Shown: positions 1 through 6,345 of the stretch, one piece after another
How the letters are laid out: every line of letters begins with the position of its first letter
Position numbering within the stretch: position 1 is the stretch's first letter
Origin: Betaproteobacteria bacterium
GTDB lineage: Bacteria; Pseudomonadota; Gammaproteobacteria; Burkholderiales; SG8-41
Assembly (NCBI GenBank): GCA_025353085.1
Contig: JANXRI010000091.1
Span: 1 to 16,902 of the forward strand
Direction of reading: 5' to 3'
Length of the DNA: 16,902 nt
Notes under the pieces: model-generated
Database searches by the model: none
The model's input: only the letters and a program-made list of their open reading frames with translations
Told to the model about the DNA's origin: nothing
Made by a program: the position numbers and the translations under genes

Positions 1-1
1 A

Positions 2-556
2 AAATCGCTCGTGCCGCTCGTTTCGCCTGGCACCAAAGTAAGCGGCCAACTCAATGCACAGCCCATATTCTCGGCGTCCGCCGCGGATGCGACGCGGCTA
101 CTGAATGCGTTGCATCTCGAAACGCGGTTCAATCTGCAGAACGGCGTCCTATACGGCGTCGATCTCGTTAAAGCTGCGACCAGTCTATTGAAGCAGGGGG
201 CGGCGGGCGGCGAGACGCATTTCGATCATTTATCCGGACATCTCGTCAGAGACCGTGGCGCGTATCAGTTCACTCAACTCAGAATATCATCGGGTGCGCT
301 CGCGGCGGACGGCAACGTCAATATCTCCGCGAAACAGGATTTGTCGGGTCGCGTGAACGCGCAGGTCAAAGCGGCAGGCACCAGCGCAAACATCCCGCTT
401 AATGTTGCGGGCACCATTCACTCGCCGCTGCTCTATCCGACCGGCGGCACTATGGCCGGAGCGGCCATCGGTAGCGTGTTGATGCCGGGCGTCGGGACTG
501 GCATCGGCGCCAAGGCCGGCCAGGCGATCGAGAATATATTCGGTAAAAAGAAATAG
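2..556 (+). CDS. AsmA-family protein, C-terminal part (5' truncated by window)
   Basis: The reading frame is open from the first bases of the window, so this is the last ~184 residues of a larger protein. The sequence resembles the C-terminal region of AsmA-like envelope proteins: alternating beta-strand segments, a 'SSGALAADGNVNIS' type repeat, and a 'V.AGTIHSPLLYPTGG' segment. A glycine/alanine-rich tail follows (GAAIGSVLMPGVGTGIGAKAG) and the protein ends in lysines. AsmA-family proteins are large inner-membrane-anchored periplasmic proteins implicated in outer-membrane biogenesis or lipid transport; that role is family knowledge, not seen here. The stop codon lies only 4 nt before the stop of the convergent ampG-like gene, leaving no room for a separate terminator. 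The family call is fairly good; the exact subfamily is unknown. Confidence 0.7.
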   Translation, partial: KSLVPLVSPGTKVSGQLNAQPIFSASAADATRLLNALHLETRFNLQNGVLYGVDLVKAATSLLKQGAAGGETHFDHLSGHLVRDRGAYQFTQLRISSGALAADGNVNISAKQDLSGRVNAQVKAAGTSANIPLNVAGTIHSPLLYPTGGTMAGAAIGSVLMPGVGTGIGAKAGQAIENIFGKKK

Positions 557-560
557 GGTG

Positions 561-1835
561 TCAGTTCGCCGCATCCCGGCGGGCGGGTTGATCGCCGTTC
601 CAAGGTGCTACTTTCGGTAACAGCAGCATGCCGGGCAGCGCAAGCAGCGTGCAGAGAAAAAAGAAATTAAGCCATCCCGTCTGTTCGACCAGAACGCCGG
701 TCACTGAATTGATCACCACGCGCGGCGCCGCCGCCAGGCTCGTGAACAACGCGAACTGCGTAGCGGTATAGAGTGGATGAGTGGCGCGCGCGATGTAGGC
801 AACGAAGGCGACCGTCCCGAGTCCGACGCCGAGCGCTTCGAAACTGATCGCGGCGGCCAGCATCACGCGGTCACGCGGAAATTCAGTCAACAGCGCAAAT
901 CCCAGGATCGATACGACCTGCACGACGCCGAACAACCACAGCGCGCGGTTAATACCCAGCTTCAGCATCCACAAGCCGCCCATCAATCCGCCGATCACGC
1001 TCGGCCACAATCCCGCGTGTTTGGCGATGAGCCCGATTTCGGTTTTGGTGAAACCCATGTCGAGATAAAACGGCGTCGCCAGTGCGGTGGCCATGCTGTC
1101 GCCGAGTTTGTACAACACCATGAAGGTCAACATGAGCAACGCCGAGCGCACGCCGGCGCGCGATATAAATTCGCGGAACGGCTCGACGACGGCAGCGCGC
1201 AGCGTGCGCGGCAGTGCGCCGGCGACTTTCGGCTCGTTTATGACCAACGTCATCACGATGCCGGGCAGCATGAACAGCGCGGTGATCACGAACACGCTGC
1301 TCCACGGCAGAATGTCGGCGAGTATTAGTGACAGCGAGCCTGGCACGAGTCCGGCGATCCGGTACGCATTGACGTGAATTGAATTGCCTAGGCCCAATTC
1401 GACGTCCGCAAGGATTTCTCTCCGGTAGGCGTCGAGCACGATGTCCTGCGTCGCACTCAGAAAGGCGACCGTCATCGCGAGCAGTGCGATCGTCAGGAGA
1501 TCGAACTGCGGGTCGAGTGCGCCGAACACGGGCAATGCGACTATGAGCCCGAGCTGCGAAACAAGCATCCAGCCGCGCCGGCGGCCGAAGGCGGGCAGCG
1601 CGTAGCGGTCGAGCAGCGGCGACCATAAAAATTTCCAGTTGTACGGGAACTGCATCAGCGCGAACAACCCGATCGCTCGCAAGTCGACATGCTCCGACCG
1701 CAACCATGCCGGCAGCAGCGAAAGCAGGATGTAAAGCGGGAGACCCGAACTGAAACCGGTGAATATGCAAATCATCATGCGCCGATTGAAGAGCGCCTGA
1801 CGCCAGCCGCCGGTTGTTAAGTGCTGTTCATCCAT
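561..1835 (-). CDS. ampG: AmpG-like MFS transporter (muropeptide permease family)
   Basis: This 424-residue, highly hydrophobic protein fits 12 membrane segments. Near the N-terminus it has the AmpG-type block 'GFSSGLPLYILLSLLPAWL'. The segment 'FPYNWKFLWSPLLDRY' and the motif 'SATQDIVLDAYRREIL' (about residues 125-145) are also typical of AmpG relatives. AmpG imports anhydro-muropeptides across the inner membrane for peptidoglycan recycling. Substrate identity here is inferred from family only, because this branch also contains uncharacterised relatives. The ATG start lies 6 nt downstream of the metW stop, so it is probably the last gene of the metX-metW transcript and translationally linked to it. 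The 3' end nearly abuts the convergent AsmA-like gene. Confidence 0.8.
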   Translation of the reverse strand: MDEQHLTTGGWRQALFNRRMMICIFTGFSSGLPLYILLSLLPAWLRSEHVDLRAIGLFALMQFPYNWKFLWSPLLDRYALPAFGRRRGWMLVSQLGLIVALPVFGALDPQFDLLTIALLAMTVAFLSATQDIVLDAYRREILADVELGLGNSIHVNAYRIAGLVPGSLSLILADILPWSSVFVITALFMLPGIVMTLVINEPKVAGALPRTLRAAVVEPFREFISRAGVRSALLMLTFMVLYKLGDSMATALATPFYLDMGFTKTEIGLIAKHAGLWPSVIGGLMGGLWMLKLGINRALWLFGVVQVVSILGFALLTEFPRDRVMLAAAISFEALGVGLGTVAFVAYIARATHPLYTATQFALFTSLAAAPRVVINSVTGVLVEQTGWLNFFFLCTLLALPGMLLLPKVAPWNGDQPARRDAAN

Positions 1836-1841
1836 GCGTGT

Positions 1842-2438
1842 TTACGCGTGCTCGAAACGGAACACGGCAAGGGCGCCGAACAGATTCGGTGCCAACGTGA
1901 CCGCTTTGCCGTTGGTTATCACGATGCGCTCGAGGATGCGAACACCATGGCCATGACAGAAACTTTCAAAGTCGGTAATGGTACAGAGGTGAATATTCGG
2001 CGTGTCGAACCATGCAAAGGGCAGGTTATTCGATATCGGCATGTTGCCGGCCAGCACCTGCAGCCGGTTGCGCCAATAGCCGAAATTCGGAAATGTCACG
2101 ATGCCCTGGCGGCCGACCCGCAGCATTTCGCGCACGACGTGCTCGCTGCTGCGCACCGCCTGCAGCGTCTGCGACAGAATCACATAATCGAATGAGTCGT
2201 CGGCAAATCCGGACAGGCCGCGCTCCATATCGCCTTGAATCACATTGACGCCGTTGGTGACGCACGCGAGTACCCGCGCATCGTCGATTTCCACACCGTA
2301 ACCAATGGTGTCGCGCTGCCCGGCTAGGTAGCGCAGCAGCGTGCCGTCGCCGCAGCCCAGGTCAAGCACGCGCGCGCCGGGCTTGATCCAGTTGGCGATC
2401 GCTGCGAAATCGGCGCGCTGGATTGCAGGCGTGTTCAT
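1842..2438 (-). CDS. metW: MetW, methionine biosynthesis methyltransferase-fold protein
   Basis: This is a 198-residue class I SAM-dependent methyltransferase fold. The glycine-rich SAM-binding motif I 'VLDLGCGDGTLL' is at residues 24-35, followed by an acidic strand end ('GVEIDDA') and the 'DYVILSQTLQAV' motif. The segment 'GIVTFPNFGYWRNRLQ' is characteristic of MetW. MetW is found almost always beside metX in proteobacteria and is needed for, or stimulates, the MetX acyltransferase step of methionine synthesis; any methyltransferase reaction is unclear. The ATG overlaps the metX stop as ATGA (2435-2438), a classic translational-coupling arrangement that supports this start. Confidence 0.93.
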   Translation of the reverse strand: MNTPAIQRADFAAIANWIKPGARVLDLGCGDGTLLRYLAGQRDTIGYGVEIDDARVLACVTNGVNVIQGDMERGLSGFADDSFDYVILSQTLQAVRSSEHVVREMLRVGRQGIVTFPNFGYWRNRLQVLAGNMPISNNLPFAWFDTPNIHLCTITDFESFCHGHGVRILERIVITNGKAVTLAPNLFGALAVFRFEHA

Positions 2439-3583
2439 GCGGAGATCTCCGCGCTGATCCGGTTAAAGTACGCGCCGACCAGCCCGTGGTAACGCGCGTC
2501 ATCGAGCAAAAACGCATCGTGACCGTGCGGCGCGTCGATCTCGGCATAGGTCACTGCGCGCCGGTTGTCGAGCAGCGCTTTGATGATTTCGCGCGAGCGC
2601 TCGGGCGAAAAACGCCAGTCGGTGGTAAACGACACGACCAGAAAACTCGCAGTTGCCGGTTCGAGCGCAAGACTTAGATTGCCGCCGTGCGCCGCCGCCG
2701 GGTCGAAGTAATCGAGCGCCTTGGTAATGCGCAGATAGGTGTTGGCGTCGAAGTAATCCGCGAACTTGTCCGCCTGATGGCTTAAGTACGATTCGATTTC
2801 GAACTCGACGCCAAATGTGTAGTTGAGCCTGCCATGGCGCAGCTGGCGGCCGAATTTGCTCGCCATTTCATCGTCCGACAAGTACGTGATATGGCCGACC
2901 ATGCGCGCTACGCGAAGACCGCGCGTCGGCCGCGTGTCCTGTCCGTAATAGTGGCCGCCGTGGAAATCAGGGTCGGTGATAATGGCCTGACGCGCGACTT
3001 CGTTGAACGCAATATTTTGCGCCGACAGATTGGGCGCGCAGGCGATGACAATCGCATGGCCGAGCCGGTCCGGATACTGGATGGTCCACGACAGTGCCTG
3101 CATCGCGCCGAGACTGCCGCCCATAATGGCGGCAAAGCGTTCAATGCCGAGTTGATCGGCGAGACAGGCTTGGGTGGTGACCCAGTCTTCGACGGTGACC
3201 AGGGGAAAATCCGCGCCCCAGGGATGGCCGGTCGCCGGATTGATCGATGAAGGGCCGGTCGAACCGAAACAGCCGCCCAGATTATTGACGCCGATGACGC
3301 AAAAGCGGTTCGTGTCGAGCGGCTTGCCGGGGCCGATGATGTTGTCCCACCAGCCGATATTCGCAGGGTCGTCGGCATAGTAACCGGCTACATGGTGGGA
3401 AGCATTGAGCGCATGACACACCAGCACTGCATTGGACTTGTCCGCGTTGAGCGCGCCGTACGTCTCATACGCGAGCTCGTAGCCGCCAAGCGTCGCGCCG
3501 CACTTTAACGCGAGCGGTTTGGTGAACTGCGCTTTGCGCGGCACAACCGCGCCGACTGATTTTGGATGTGTGGTTTGGTCCAT
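2435..3583 (-). CDS. metX: Homoserine O-acyltransferase MetX (probably MetXS type)
   Basis: This 382-residue alpha/beta-hydrolase-fold enzyme acylates the hydroxyl of L-homoserine, the first committed step of methionine synthesis. The nucleophile elbow 'GGSLGAMQ' places the catalytic Ser at 157. 'TTDWRFSP' gives Asp322, and 'HGHDAFLLDD' gives His355. The 33-residue Asp-His spacing equals that of the characterised Haemophilus enzyme (from memory). 'NNLGGCFGSTGPSS' is a further family signature. Betaproteobacterial MetX proteins are often succinyl- rather than acetyltransferases. The Arg following 'DW' (R324) fits my recollection of the succinyl-specific subgroup, but that part is inference. 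The ATG at 3583 has no recognisable Shine-Dalgarno sequence. It lies 5 nt after the U-tract of an attenuator-like terminator and behind a SAM-II-like riboswitch. metW follows with a 4-nt overlap. Confidence 0.95.
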   Translation of the reverse strand: MDQTTHPKSVGAVVPRKAQFTKPLALKCGATLGGYELAYETYGALNADKSNAVLVCHALNASHHVAGYYADDPANIGWWDNIIGPGKPLDTNRFCVIGVNNLGGCFGSTGPSSINPATGHPWGADFPLVTVEDWVTTQACLADQLGIERFAAIMGGSLGAMQALSWTIQYPDRLGHAIVIACAPNLSAQNIAFNEVARQAIITDPDFHGGHYYGQDTRPTRGLRVARMVGHITYLSDDEMASKFGRQLRHGRLNYTFGVEFEIESYLSHQADKFADYFDANTYLRITKALDYFDPAAAHGGNLSLALEPATASFLVVSFTTDWRFSPERSREIIKALLDNRRAVTYAEIDAPHGHDAFLLDDARYHGLVGAYFNRISAEISA

Positions 3584-3588
3584 AAACG

Positions 3589-3621
3589 AAAAAACCCGGT
3601 CTGCTTGCGTCAGCCCGGGTT
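3589..3621 (-). terminator. Intrinsic terminator/attenuator in the metX leader
   Basis: In the minus-strand RNA the 7-bp stem AACCCGG/CCGGGTT (plus-strand arms 3593-3599 and 3615-3621) encloses a 15-nt loop and is followed by six U residues (3589-3594). This is a textbook intrinsic terminator, but it sits in front of metX, ending 5 nt before the ATG, so it should act as an attenuator. Its loop contains CGCAAGC, an exact complement of a segment in the upstream riboswitch loop. Confidence 0.8.
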
Positions 3622-3630
3622 GTCTTTCTC

Positions 3631-3677
3631 TTTAGCCGGATTTATTAGGCGCCCGCAAGCTGAACTCAAATCGGCGC
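3631..3677 (-). ncRNA. SAM-II (SAM-alpha)-like riboswitch upstream of metX
   Basis: Read on the minus strand, the leader contains these elements in order: a P1 5' arm GCGCC; the block GATTTG directly after it; GCTTGCG; a P1 3' arm GGCGC (5 bp, loop of 19 nt); then TAATAAATCC and the block GGCTAAA. The order and spacing of GAUUUG, CUUGC, (A)UAAA and GCUAAA around a short P1 match the conserved core of the SAM-II/SAM-alpha pseudoknot riboswitch, known mainly from alphaproteobacterial met genes. A promoter ends about 9 nt upstream, and the downstream gene is metX, which fits methionine/SAM feedback. The weak point is pseudoknot stem P2: the expected partner before CUAAA is TCCGG, which pairs only imperfectly with loop bases, by a G.U-rich or bulged pairing. 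A divergent SAM-II/SAM-V relative is possible. Confidence 0.65.
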
Positions 3678-3692
3678 ACAAAAACTTGCCCA

Positions 3693-3721
3693 ACATTACC
3701 GCGCCGCAATCGCAGTGTCAA
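3693..3721 (-). promoter_or_regulatory. Sigma-70 promoter for metX-metW-ampG
   Basis: On the minus strand a perfect -35 hexamer TTGACA (plus coordinates 3716-3721) is followed after 17 nt by TAATGT (3693-3698), a weak -10. The predicted start site is near 3686, about 9 nt before the first stem of the SAM-II-like element. The transcript would therefore begin with the riboswitch. It lies in the 175-nt gap after the ptsI stop, so metX has its own promoter despite being co-oriented with ptsI. Confidence 0.55.
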
Positions 3722-3758
3722 ATTCGCGAACGGCCCGATCGCGGTATGCGTGAGTCAA

Positions 3759-5486
3759 TCAGTCATTGAGGCGAGCGAGCATTGTGCGCAATTTTTCGGG
3801 ATCGCCGGTACGCAGCATCTTGCCGACCTGCGGCACGATGTCGCGCACCTTTGAAGTCAACACCCGCTGCTTGACTTCGAGCAGGCGCGCCGGATGCATC
3901 GACAACTCGCGCAGGCCGAACCCGAGCAGCAGGCGGGTGAGCTCCACGTCGCCGGCCATTTCGCCGCATAAGGCGATCGGCTTGCCGGCCTTGTTGCACG
4001 CTTTGACCACGTGCGCAACGAGCGTCAACACCGCCGGATGCAGCGGATCGTAGAGGTGCGACACAGTGTCGTCGGTGCGATCGATCGCCAGCGTGTACTG
4101 GATCAGATCGTTGGTGCCGATCGACAGGAAATCGAGTTTGTCGATGAAGCCGTTGATTGCGAGTGCCGCGGCGGGAATTTCTATCATGCCGCCGATCTGG
4201 ACCGTGCGGTCGAACGGAATGAATCGATCTTCGAGCGACTTCTTGGCGAGCGCCACGTAATTCATGGCCTGACTGATTTCTGGCAGGCTCATGAGCATCG
4301 GGATCAGGATGCCGAGCTTGCCGTAATGCGACGCGCGCAGCATCGCGCGCAGTTGCGCCAGGAACATCTGCGGCTCGCTCAACGACAGCCTGATCGCACG
4401 CAGTCCCAGCGCGGGGTTAGTTCCGGTTGAAACTGCGCCGTTGATTTGCTTGTCCGCGCCGAGATCATAGGTACGGATAGTGACCGGCAGCCCGTCCATT
4501 TCGCGCACGACCTGACGATACGCTTCGAACTGCTCATCTTCGCCGGGCAGGTTGTCCCGGTTTAAAAACAGAAATTCGGTGCGAAAGAGGCCGATTCCCA
4601 TGGCGCCGTTTTCACGCGCGCCGGCGATGTCATCCGGCAATTCGATGTTCGCGTGCAGCTTGACCTCGACCTCATCGAGCGTAGTCGCGCGCGTGTTGCG
4701 CAGGCGCTTGAGCTTTTTGCGTTCGAGTTCCCATTGGTGCTGGCGCAATTTGTATTCGGCAAGCGCCTGCGGATCGGGATCGACGATGATCACGCCCTGG
4801 GTGCCGTCGACAATCAACAGCTCGTTCTCGCGGATCAACTGGCGCGCGTGGTGCAGAGCGACAATCGACGGAATGTTGAGGCTGCGCGCGACGATCGCGG
4901 TGTGCGAAGTGGTACCGCCAAGATCGGTGATGAAACTTGCGAACTGGTGCTGCTTGAACTGAATAACGTCGGCGGGCGAGAGGTCGTGCGCAACCATGAT
5001 CAGGTTTTTTTCATCACCGGCGTTCGCGGGCGGGGCATAACCGGGCTGCCCGAACAGCACTTTCATCACGCGCTCGACGACCTGGATCACATCGGCCTTG
5101 CGCTCGCGCAGGTAGCCGTCTTCGATCTGGTCGAACTGATCGAGCAGCGCGTCGAGCTGAACTTTAAGCGCCCATTCGGCATTGCATTGCGCGGCCGCAA
5201 TGATCTCGCGCGGCGCCGTCGACAGTGTCGCGTCGTTCAGGATCATCAGATGCAGATTCAGGAACGCATCGAATTCCTGCGGTGCGTTGAGCGGAATCTG
5301 CGTGCGCAGTTCCTCGAGTTCGGCGCGCACGGTCTGCAGCGCCATATCGAACCGCGCTACTTCCTCGTCAATCTGGGGTGCGGGCACCGCGTAATGCGCG
5401 ACTTCAAGCCTGGCATGGGATACCAGGTGCGCGTGTCCGATGGCGATGCCGCCGGACACCGGGATGCCGTGCATGGTGAAGCTCAC
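3759..5486 (-). CDS. ptsI: PTS Enzyme I (phosphoenolpyruvate-protein phosphotransferase)
   Basis: This cytoplasmic 575-residue protein is of usual EI length. It takes phosphate from PEP onto a histidine and passes it to HPr. The phosphohistidine motif 'GGTTSHTAIVARSL' places the active His at 195. The PEP-binding C-terminal barrel has 'GIGLFRTEFLFLNRD' and 'SIGTNDLIQYTLAIDR', and the catalytic Cys507 lies in 'ALCGEMAGD'. The start is a GTG (5484-5486) giving MSFTMHGIPVSGG, which matches homologous N-termini; an ATG four codons in (5474) is the alternative. The GTG is partly inside a strong hairpin. No sugar EIIBC genes are nearby, so the chain EI-HPr-EIIA is probably regulatory. The gene follows ptsH by 98 nt containing a tandem heptamer repeat. 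Confidence 0.95.
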   Translation of the reverse strand: MSFTMHGIPVSGGIAIGHAHLVSHARLEVAHYAVPAPQIDEEVARFDMALQTVRAELEELRTQIPLNAPQEFDAFLNLHLMILNDATLSTAPREIIAAAQCNAEWALKVQLDALLDQFDQIEDGYLRERKADVIQVVERVMKVLFGQPGYAPPANAGDEKNLIMVAHDLSPADVIQFKQHQFASFITDLGGTTSHTAIVARSLNIPSIVALHHARQLIRENELLIVDGTQGVIIVDPDPQALAEYKLRQHQWELERKKLKRLRNTRATTLDEVEVKLHANIELPDDIAGARENGAMGIGLFRTEFLFLNRDNLPGEDEQFEAYRQVVREMDGLPVTIRTYDLGADKQINGAVSTGTNPALGLRAIRLSLSEPQMFLAQLRAMLRASHYGKLGILIPMLMSLPEISQAMNYVALAKKSLEDRFIPFDRTVQIGGMIEIPAAALAINGFIDKLDFLSIGTNDLIQYTLAIDRTDDTVSHLYDPLHPAVLTLVAHVVKACNKAGKPIALCGEMAGDVELTRLLLGFGLRELSMHPARLLEVKQRVLTSKVRDIVPQVGKMLRTGDPEKLRTMLARLND

Positions 5487-5503
5487 GAGGGCTTCGCCCT
5501 CGT
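5485..5503 (-). promoter_or_regulatory. Hairpin occluding the ptsI start codon
   Basis: The minus-strand RNA reads ACGAGGGC-GAA-GCCCTCGT, a perfect 8-bp stem with a GAA triloop. The first two bases of the ptsI GTG start codon form the end of the stem. The only purine-rich Shine-Dalgarno-like stretch (GAGGG) is the 5' arm, so both the ribosome site and the start would be paired. It could damp translation, stabilise an mRNA end, or force use of the inner ATG at 5474. Confidence 0.6.
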
Positions 5504-5506
5504 TAA

Positions 5507-5534
5507 GGATGAAGGATGAAGGATGAAGGATGAA
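5507..5534. repeat. Tandem heptamer repeat (GGATGAA x4)
   Basis: There are four perfect consecutive copies of GGATGAA on the plus strand (5507-5513, 5514-5520, 5521-5527, 5528-5534), lying between ptsH and ptsI. About 33 nt further on, the reverse-complement form TTCATCC occurs as TTCATCCTTCATCCTT (5567-5582). Two units of the tandem array can therefore pair with it as a perfect 16-bp inverted repeat. The array does not encode protein. Seven is not a multiple of three, but the tract is intergenic, so copy-number change would alter spacing or structure rather than a reading frame. Confidence 0.9.
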
Positions 5535-5582
5535 GTAAGGCCGGCACTCGCAAGGGCTGCCATGAATTCATCCTTCATCCTT
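5519..5582. repeat. 16-bp inverted repeat built from the heptamer units
   Basis: The left arm AAGGATGAAGGATGAA (5519-5534) is perfectly complementary to the right arm TTCATCCTTCATCCTT (5567-5582) across a 32-nt spacer. Two other registers of the left arm (5505-5520, 5512-5527) fit equally well, so the hairpin can slide by 7 nt. It begins 3 nt after the ptsH stop (in transcription order) and could act as an intercistronic mRNA-stability or processing element. There is no U-tract, so it is not a classical terminator. Confidence 0.85.
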
Positions 5583-5584
5583 GC

Positions 5585-5854
5585 TTACTCCCCTTCTCCG
5601 AAATAATCCGCTATCAGGCCGGTGAGAGCCGTCATGGCCGCTTCTTCATCGGTCCCGTCGGTCTCTATGTTGATGGTCGCGCCTTTGGCTGCAGCGAGCA
5701 TCATCACGCCCATGATGCTTTTGGCATTGACGCGTTTGCCGTTGCGGGCGACCCAAATTTCGCTCTTAAATTCGCCCGCCAATTGTGTCAGCTTGGCCGA
5801 TGCACGCGCGTGCAGGCCCAGCTTGTTGATGATTTCAGCTTCCCGTTGCAGCAT
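5585..5854 (-). CDS. ptsH: HPr phosphocarrier protein
   Basis: From ATG 5854 this is an 89-residue protein beginning MLQREAEIINKLGLHARAS. It accepts phosphate from EI on His15 in 'LGLHARAS' and passes it to EIIA. Ser46 in 'NAKSIMGVMML' is the site that HPr kinase modifies in bacteria that have that enzyme. Length and both motifs match the HPr family. The frame stays open 13 codons further upstream, but the shorter start matches homologues and gives His15 and Ser46 their standard numbers. The gene overlaps the 3' end of the EIIA gene by 20 nt, indicating translational coupling. I see no strong Shine-Dalgarno sequence in front of the ATG. Confidence 0.95.
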   Translation of the reverse strand: MLQREAEIINKLGLHARASAKLTQLAGEFKSEIWVARNGKRVNAKSIMGVMMLAAAKGATINIETDGTDEEAAMTALTGLIADYFGEGE

Positions 5855-6251
5855 TATGGAGTTTGAACATGGGCACGCGGATGACGCCGTCACAGCCGCC
5901 GCTGATGGCTTTGGTCACGATGGTTTGCAGGTCGCGATCGCGGTAAGTGAGCACGCGAATGACCATTGGCAGGCTGACGCCGGCGACCGCTTCGATTTTG
6001 CCGGGCACCACGAGCTTCGAGGCGAGATTACTCGGCGTGCCGCCGTACATGTCGGACAGAATCAGCACGCCGGCGCCATCATCGAGTTCCTTCACTAGCG
6101 CGCGCGCCTGCGGCAGCATCAACGCGGGGTCGTCTTGCGCGGTAACGCCGAGTTGTTTCAGGCGGGGTGGACGTTTGTTCAACACGTGGCTTGCGCAATG
6201 AATCAGGCTTTCGCCGAGCGTGCCGTGCGTGAGGATCAAAATGCCGATCAT
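5835..6251 (-). CDS. PTS EIIA component, mannose family (ManX-like)
   Basis: From ATG 6251 this is a 138-residue protein starting MIGILILTHGTLGESL. The His in 'LTHG' (His9) is the phosphorylation site of EIIA-Man domains, and 'LSDMYGGTPSNLAS' is the second signature of the fold. It is a stand-alone IIA domain without the IIB/IIC/IID partners of a mannose permease, as in many betaproteobacteria, where it is thought to be regulatory. The frame continues 17 codons upstream to another ATG (6302), but that extension is not part of the fold. It overlaps ptsH by 20 nt, and gshB lies 94 nt upstream. I give no symbol because names differ (manX, ptsM, ptnA). Confidence 0.9.
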   Translation of the reverse strand: MIGILILTHGTLGESLIHCASHVLNKRPPRLKQLGVTAQDDPALMLPQARALVKELDDGAGVLILSDMYGGTPSNLASKLVVPGKIEAVAGVSLPMVIRVLTYRDRDLQTIVTKAISGGCDGVIRVPMFKLHNAATGS

Positions 6252-6284
6252 GCGGTCTCGCGAGGTGGCGTTCGGACAGGCAAA

Positions 6285-6290
6285 ATTATA
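6285..6290 (-). promoter_or_regulatory. Possible -10 box upstream of the EIIA gene
   Basis: A perfect TATAAT on the minus strand lies 34 nt before the EIIA ATG, in the 94-nt gap after gshB. There is no good -35 hexamer at 16-18 nt (the best is GCAATG-like) and no extended -10 TG. It may be a weak internal promoter for the pts genes, or chance. Confidence 0.3.
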
Positions 6291-6345
6291 CTCCGTCGGC
6301 ATGCCGGCATTGCGCCGCCGGGTTGCATGGAGAACGCGTATCCAA

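Noticed and set aside
777..1328. 183-codon plus-strand open frame opposite ampG
   Set aside because: It is very rich in Gln, His, Arg and Glu, which is a shadow of the hydrophobic transporter on the other strand.
949..1770. 273-codon open frame on the minus strand in another frame of the ampG-like gene
   Set aside because: It is Arg-rich with no membrane or domain pattern, and the overlapping frame encodes a recognisable 12-TM transporter.
3631..3677. Metal or SAH-type riboswitch instead of SAM-II
   Set aside because: The characteristic SAH and SAM/SAH core sequences are not present, whereas the SAM-II blocks are in the right order and the gene is metX.
4653..5519. 288-codon open frame on the plus strand antisense to ptsI
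   Set aside because: It lies wholly opposite a well-supported Enzyme I gene, has an Arg/Gln-rich composition typical of antisense frames in GC-rich DNA, and shows no family motif.
5507..5582. Repeat array considered as a CRISPR-like element
   Set aside because: The units are only 7 bp, directly adjacent with no spacers, and no cas genes are nearby.
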